Shown piece by piece: positions 5,456 through 6,161 of a stretch of 6,161 nucleotides of DNA. Location: contig JAATVS010000312.1 of assembly GCA_014523695.1 (NCBI GenBank), forward strand, positions 1 to 6,161, written 5' to 3'. How positions within the stretch are numbered: the stretch's first letter is position 1; every line of letters starts with the position of its first letter. Source of the stretch: Nitrososphaerales archaeon TH5895 (lineage in GTDB: Archaea; Thermoproteota; Nitrososphaeria; Nitrososphaerales; Nitrososphaeraceae). The translations under genes and the position numbers were made by a program. The notes below the pieces were generated by a model that was given only the letters and a program-made list of their open reading frames with translations, searched no databases and was not told the DNA's origin.

Positions 5456-5584
5456 ATGACAATCCAGCTACGCGAGTCCACAATTGAAAAATTGCGTGAT
5501 TTCAGCATTTGTCTAAAAGGTGAAGGCAATGATTGGACATATGACGACTTGATGAATCATGTCTTGTGTAATTTTGAGAAGTAA
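5456..5584 (+). CDS. 42-aa antitoxin-like protein
   Basis: This short ORF starts at ATG 5456 and ends at TAA 5582. Its layout is that of small archaeal VapB/RHH-like antitoxins: a beta strand (MTIQLRES), a helix (TIEKLRDFSICLKGEG) and a second acidic helix with YDDLMNHVL. The pattern IQLRE-ST-x-EKL followed by YDDL is typical of short archaeal proteins annotated as antitoxins or DNA-binding regulators. No toxin gene (PIN domain or similar) follows; the next gene, 72 bases on, is an HTH protein. It may therefore be an orphan antitoxin or a small viral regulator. The reading frame is undamaged, unlike those on its left. Confidence 0.6.
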   Translation: MTIQLRESTIEKLRDFSICLKGEGNDWTYDDLMNHVLCNFEK

Positions 5585-5656
5585 ATATTAGCTAGCTAGT
5601 GTCAATAAATAATCAAGCATGTCTAAAATGAACGTGAAAAGGGTCAAGATTTACTT

Positions 5657-6161
5657 ATGACAAGTCAAGTCAACTTAAAACACACAGTAAGGCAATATCA
5701 GATTGAAGAACGCAGGAGACAGGTATCTGTAATGATTTCCCAGGGTATGACTGAAGTAAGTATAGCCAAAAAATTAGGAGTAGATAACACTACAATCTCT
5801 AAGGATCTTAAGGCGTTAAAGTTAATCTCTAAACAGTTCATTTATGACATTACAAAGTCAGATTTTACATTCTACTATAAACAGAACTTAGAACTGGTAA
5901 AACATGTACTACACAGACAAATAGAGATTGTAGATAAGGAACGTATAACTAAAGAGGATATGGATAGAGCCAAAATCCTTGTCGACATTCTTGGTACAGT
6001 AGCCACAATTAATGAGTATTATTGTGCGGCTCCTAATATGCACAAGACTCCCATGCAATCGGTATATGATGCCGATAACTTTGGAGTTAGACCAGGCACT
6101 AAGATGCGTAAAATGACACCAGAAGAAGAGGAACAGATGTTAAAGGATATGGCAGAGGACG
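5657..6161 (+). CDS. HTH protein, candidate small terminase or regulator (3' end outside the window)
   Basis: The frame is open from ATG 5657 to the window edge, giving 168 visible residues. A basic N-terminus (VRQYQIEERRRQVSVMIS) leads into a helix-turn-helix at about residues 31-56, where TEVSIAKKLGVDNTTISKDLKAL is a textbook recognition helix. A helical middle follows (FTFYYKQNLELVKHVLHRQIEIVDKERITKEDMDRAKILVDIL) and then an acidic, Met-rich tail (MTPEEEEQMLKDMAED). An N-terminal HTH plus a helical oligomerisation region and acidic tail matches small terminases and related HTH proteins that stand near terminases in archaeal proviruses. A plain transcription regulator is equally allowed. 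It shares strand and spacing with the 42-aa gene, so the two may form an operon. The terminase relic on the left points the other way. Confidence 0.7.
   Translation, partial: MTSQVNLKHTVRQYQIEERRRQVSVMISQGMTEVSIAKKLGVDNTTISKDLKALKLISKQFIYDITKSDFTFYYKQNLELVKHVLHRQIEIVDKERITKEDMDRAKILVDILGTVATINEYYCAAPNMHKTPMQSVYDADNFGVRPGTKMRKMTPEEEEQMLKDMAED

Overview
The window looks like the chromosome of an ammonia-oxidising archaeon (Nitrososphaeria/Thaumarchaeota, probably a soil lineage). This is an inference from four things: the stand-alone receiver protein at the left edge, the two-helix membrane tail of an antibiotic-biosynthesis-monooxygenase (ABM) type protein, the short CDGSH protein, and a TATA-like box about 26 bases ahead of a start codon, the spacing used in leaderless archaeal transcription. 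No bacterial promoter or rRNA/tRNA gene is evident. The DNA is AT-rich and gene-poor.

Layout. Positions 3-314 hold the 3' part of a receiver-only response regulator, whose last 33 bases are imperfectly repeated about 75 bases downstream. About 1 kb (315-1336) follows with no convincing gene, only a tandem repeat and short, relic-like open stretches. A complete VOC (glyoxalase/dioxygenase fold) gene lies on the minus strand (1337-1777). Next come a doubtful fragment on the minus strand (1877-2065), a small two-helix membrane protein on the plus strand (2120-2326), and the N-terminal half of a PfkB-family sugar kinase on the minus strand (2480-2899).

From about 3100 to 5280 the minus strand carries decayed virus-derived genes. 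A large terminase has lost its Walker A half and is broken by two frameshifts. Further right, an unrecognised gene is readable only by joining four pieces across three frames. Between them lie the 3' stump of an ABM-type membrane protein on the plus strand, abutting the broken end of the terminase head to head, and an intact CDGSH iron-sulfur gene with a good TATA box and a perfect 16-bp palindrome upstream. The right end (5456-6161, plus strand) has two intact genes that look viral or plasmid-like: a 42-aa antitoxin-like protein, and an HTH protein open at the window edge whose layout suggests a small-terminase or regulator role.

The best reading is an eroding provirus or integrated element spliced among host gene fragments, with a small surviving module at its right. 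I do not see a clear new multi-gene system. The most informative places are the terminase/ABM junction, the multiply frameshifted unknown gene, the palindrome by the CDGSH promoter, and the intact right-end gene pair. Indel errors in the assembly are a real alternative explanation for the frameshifts.
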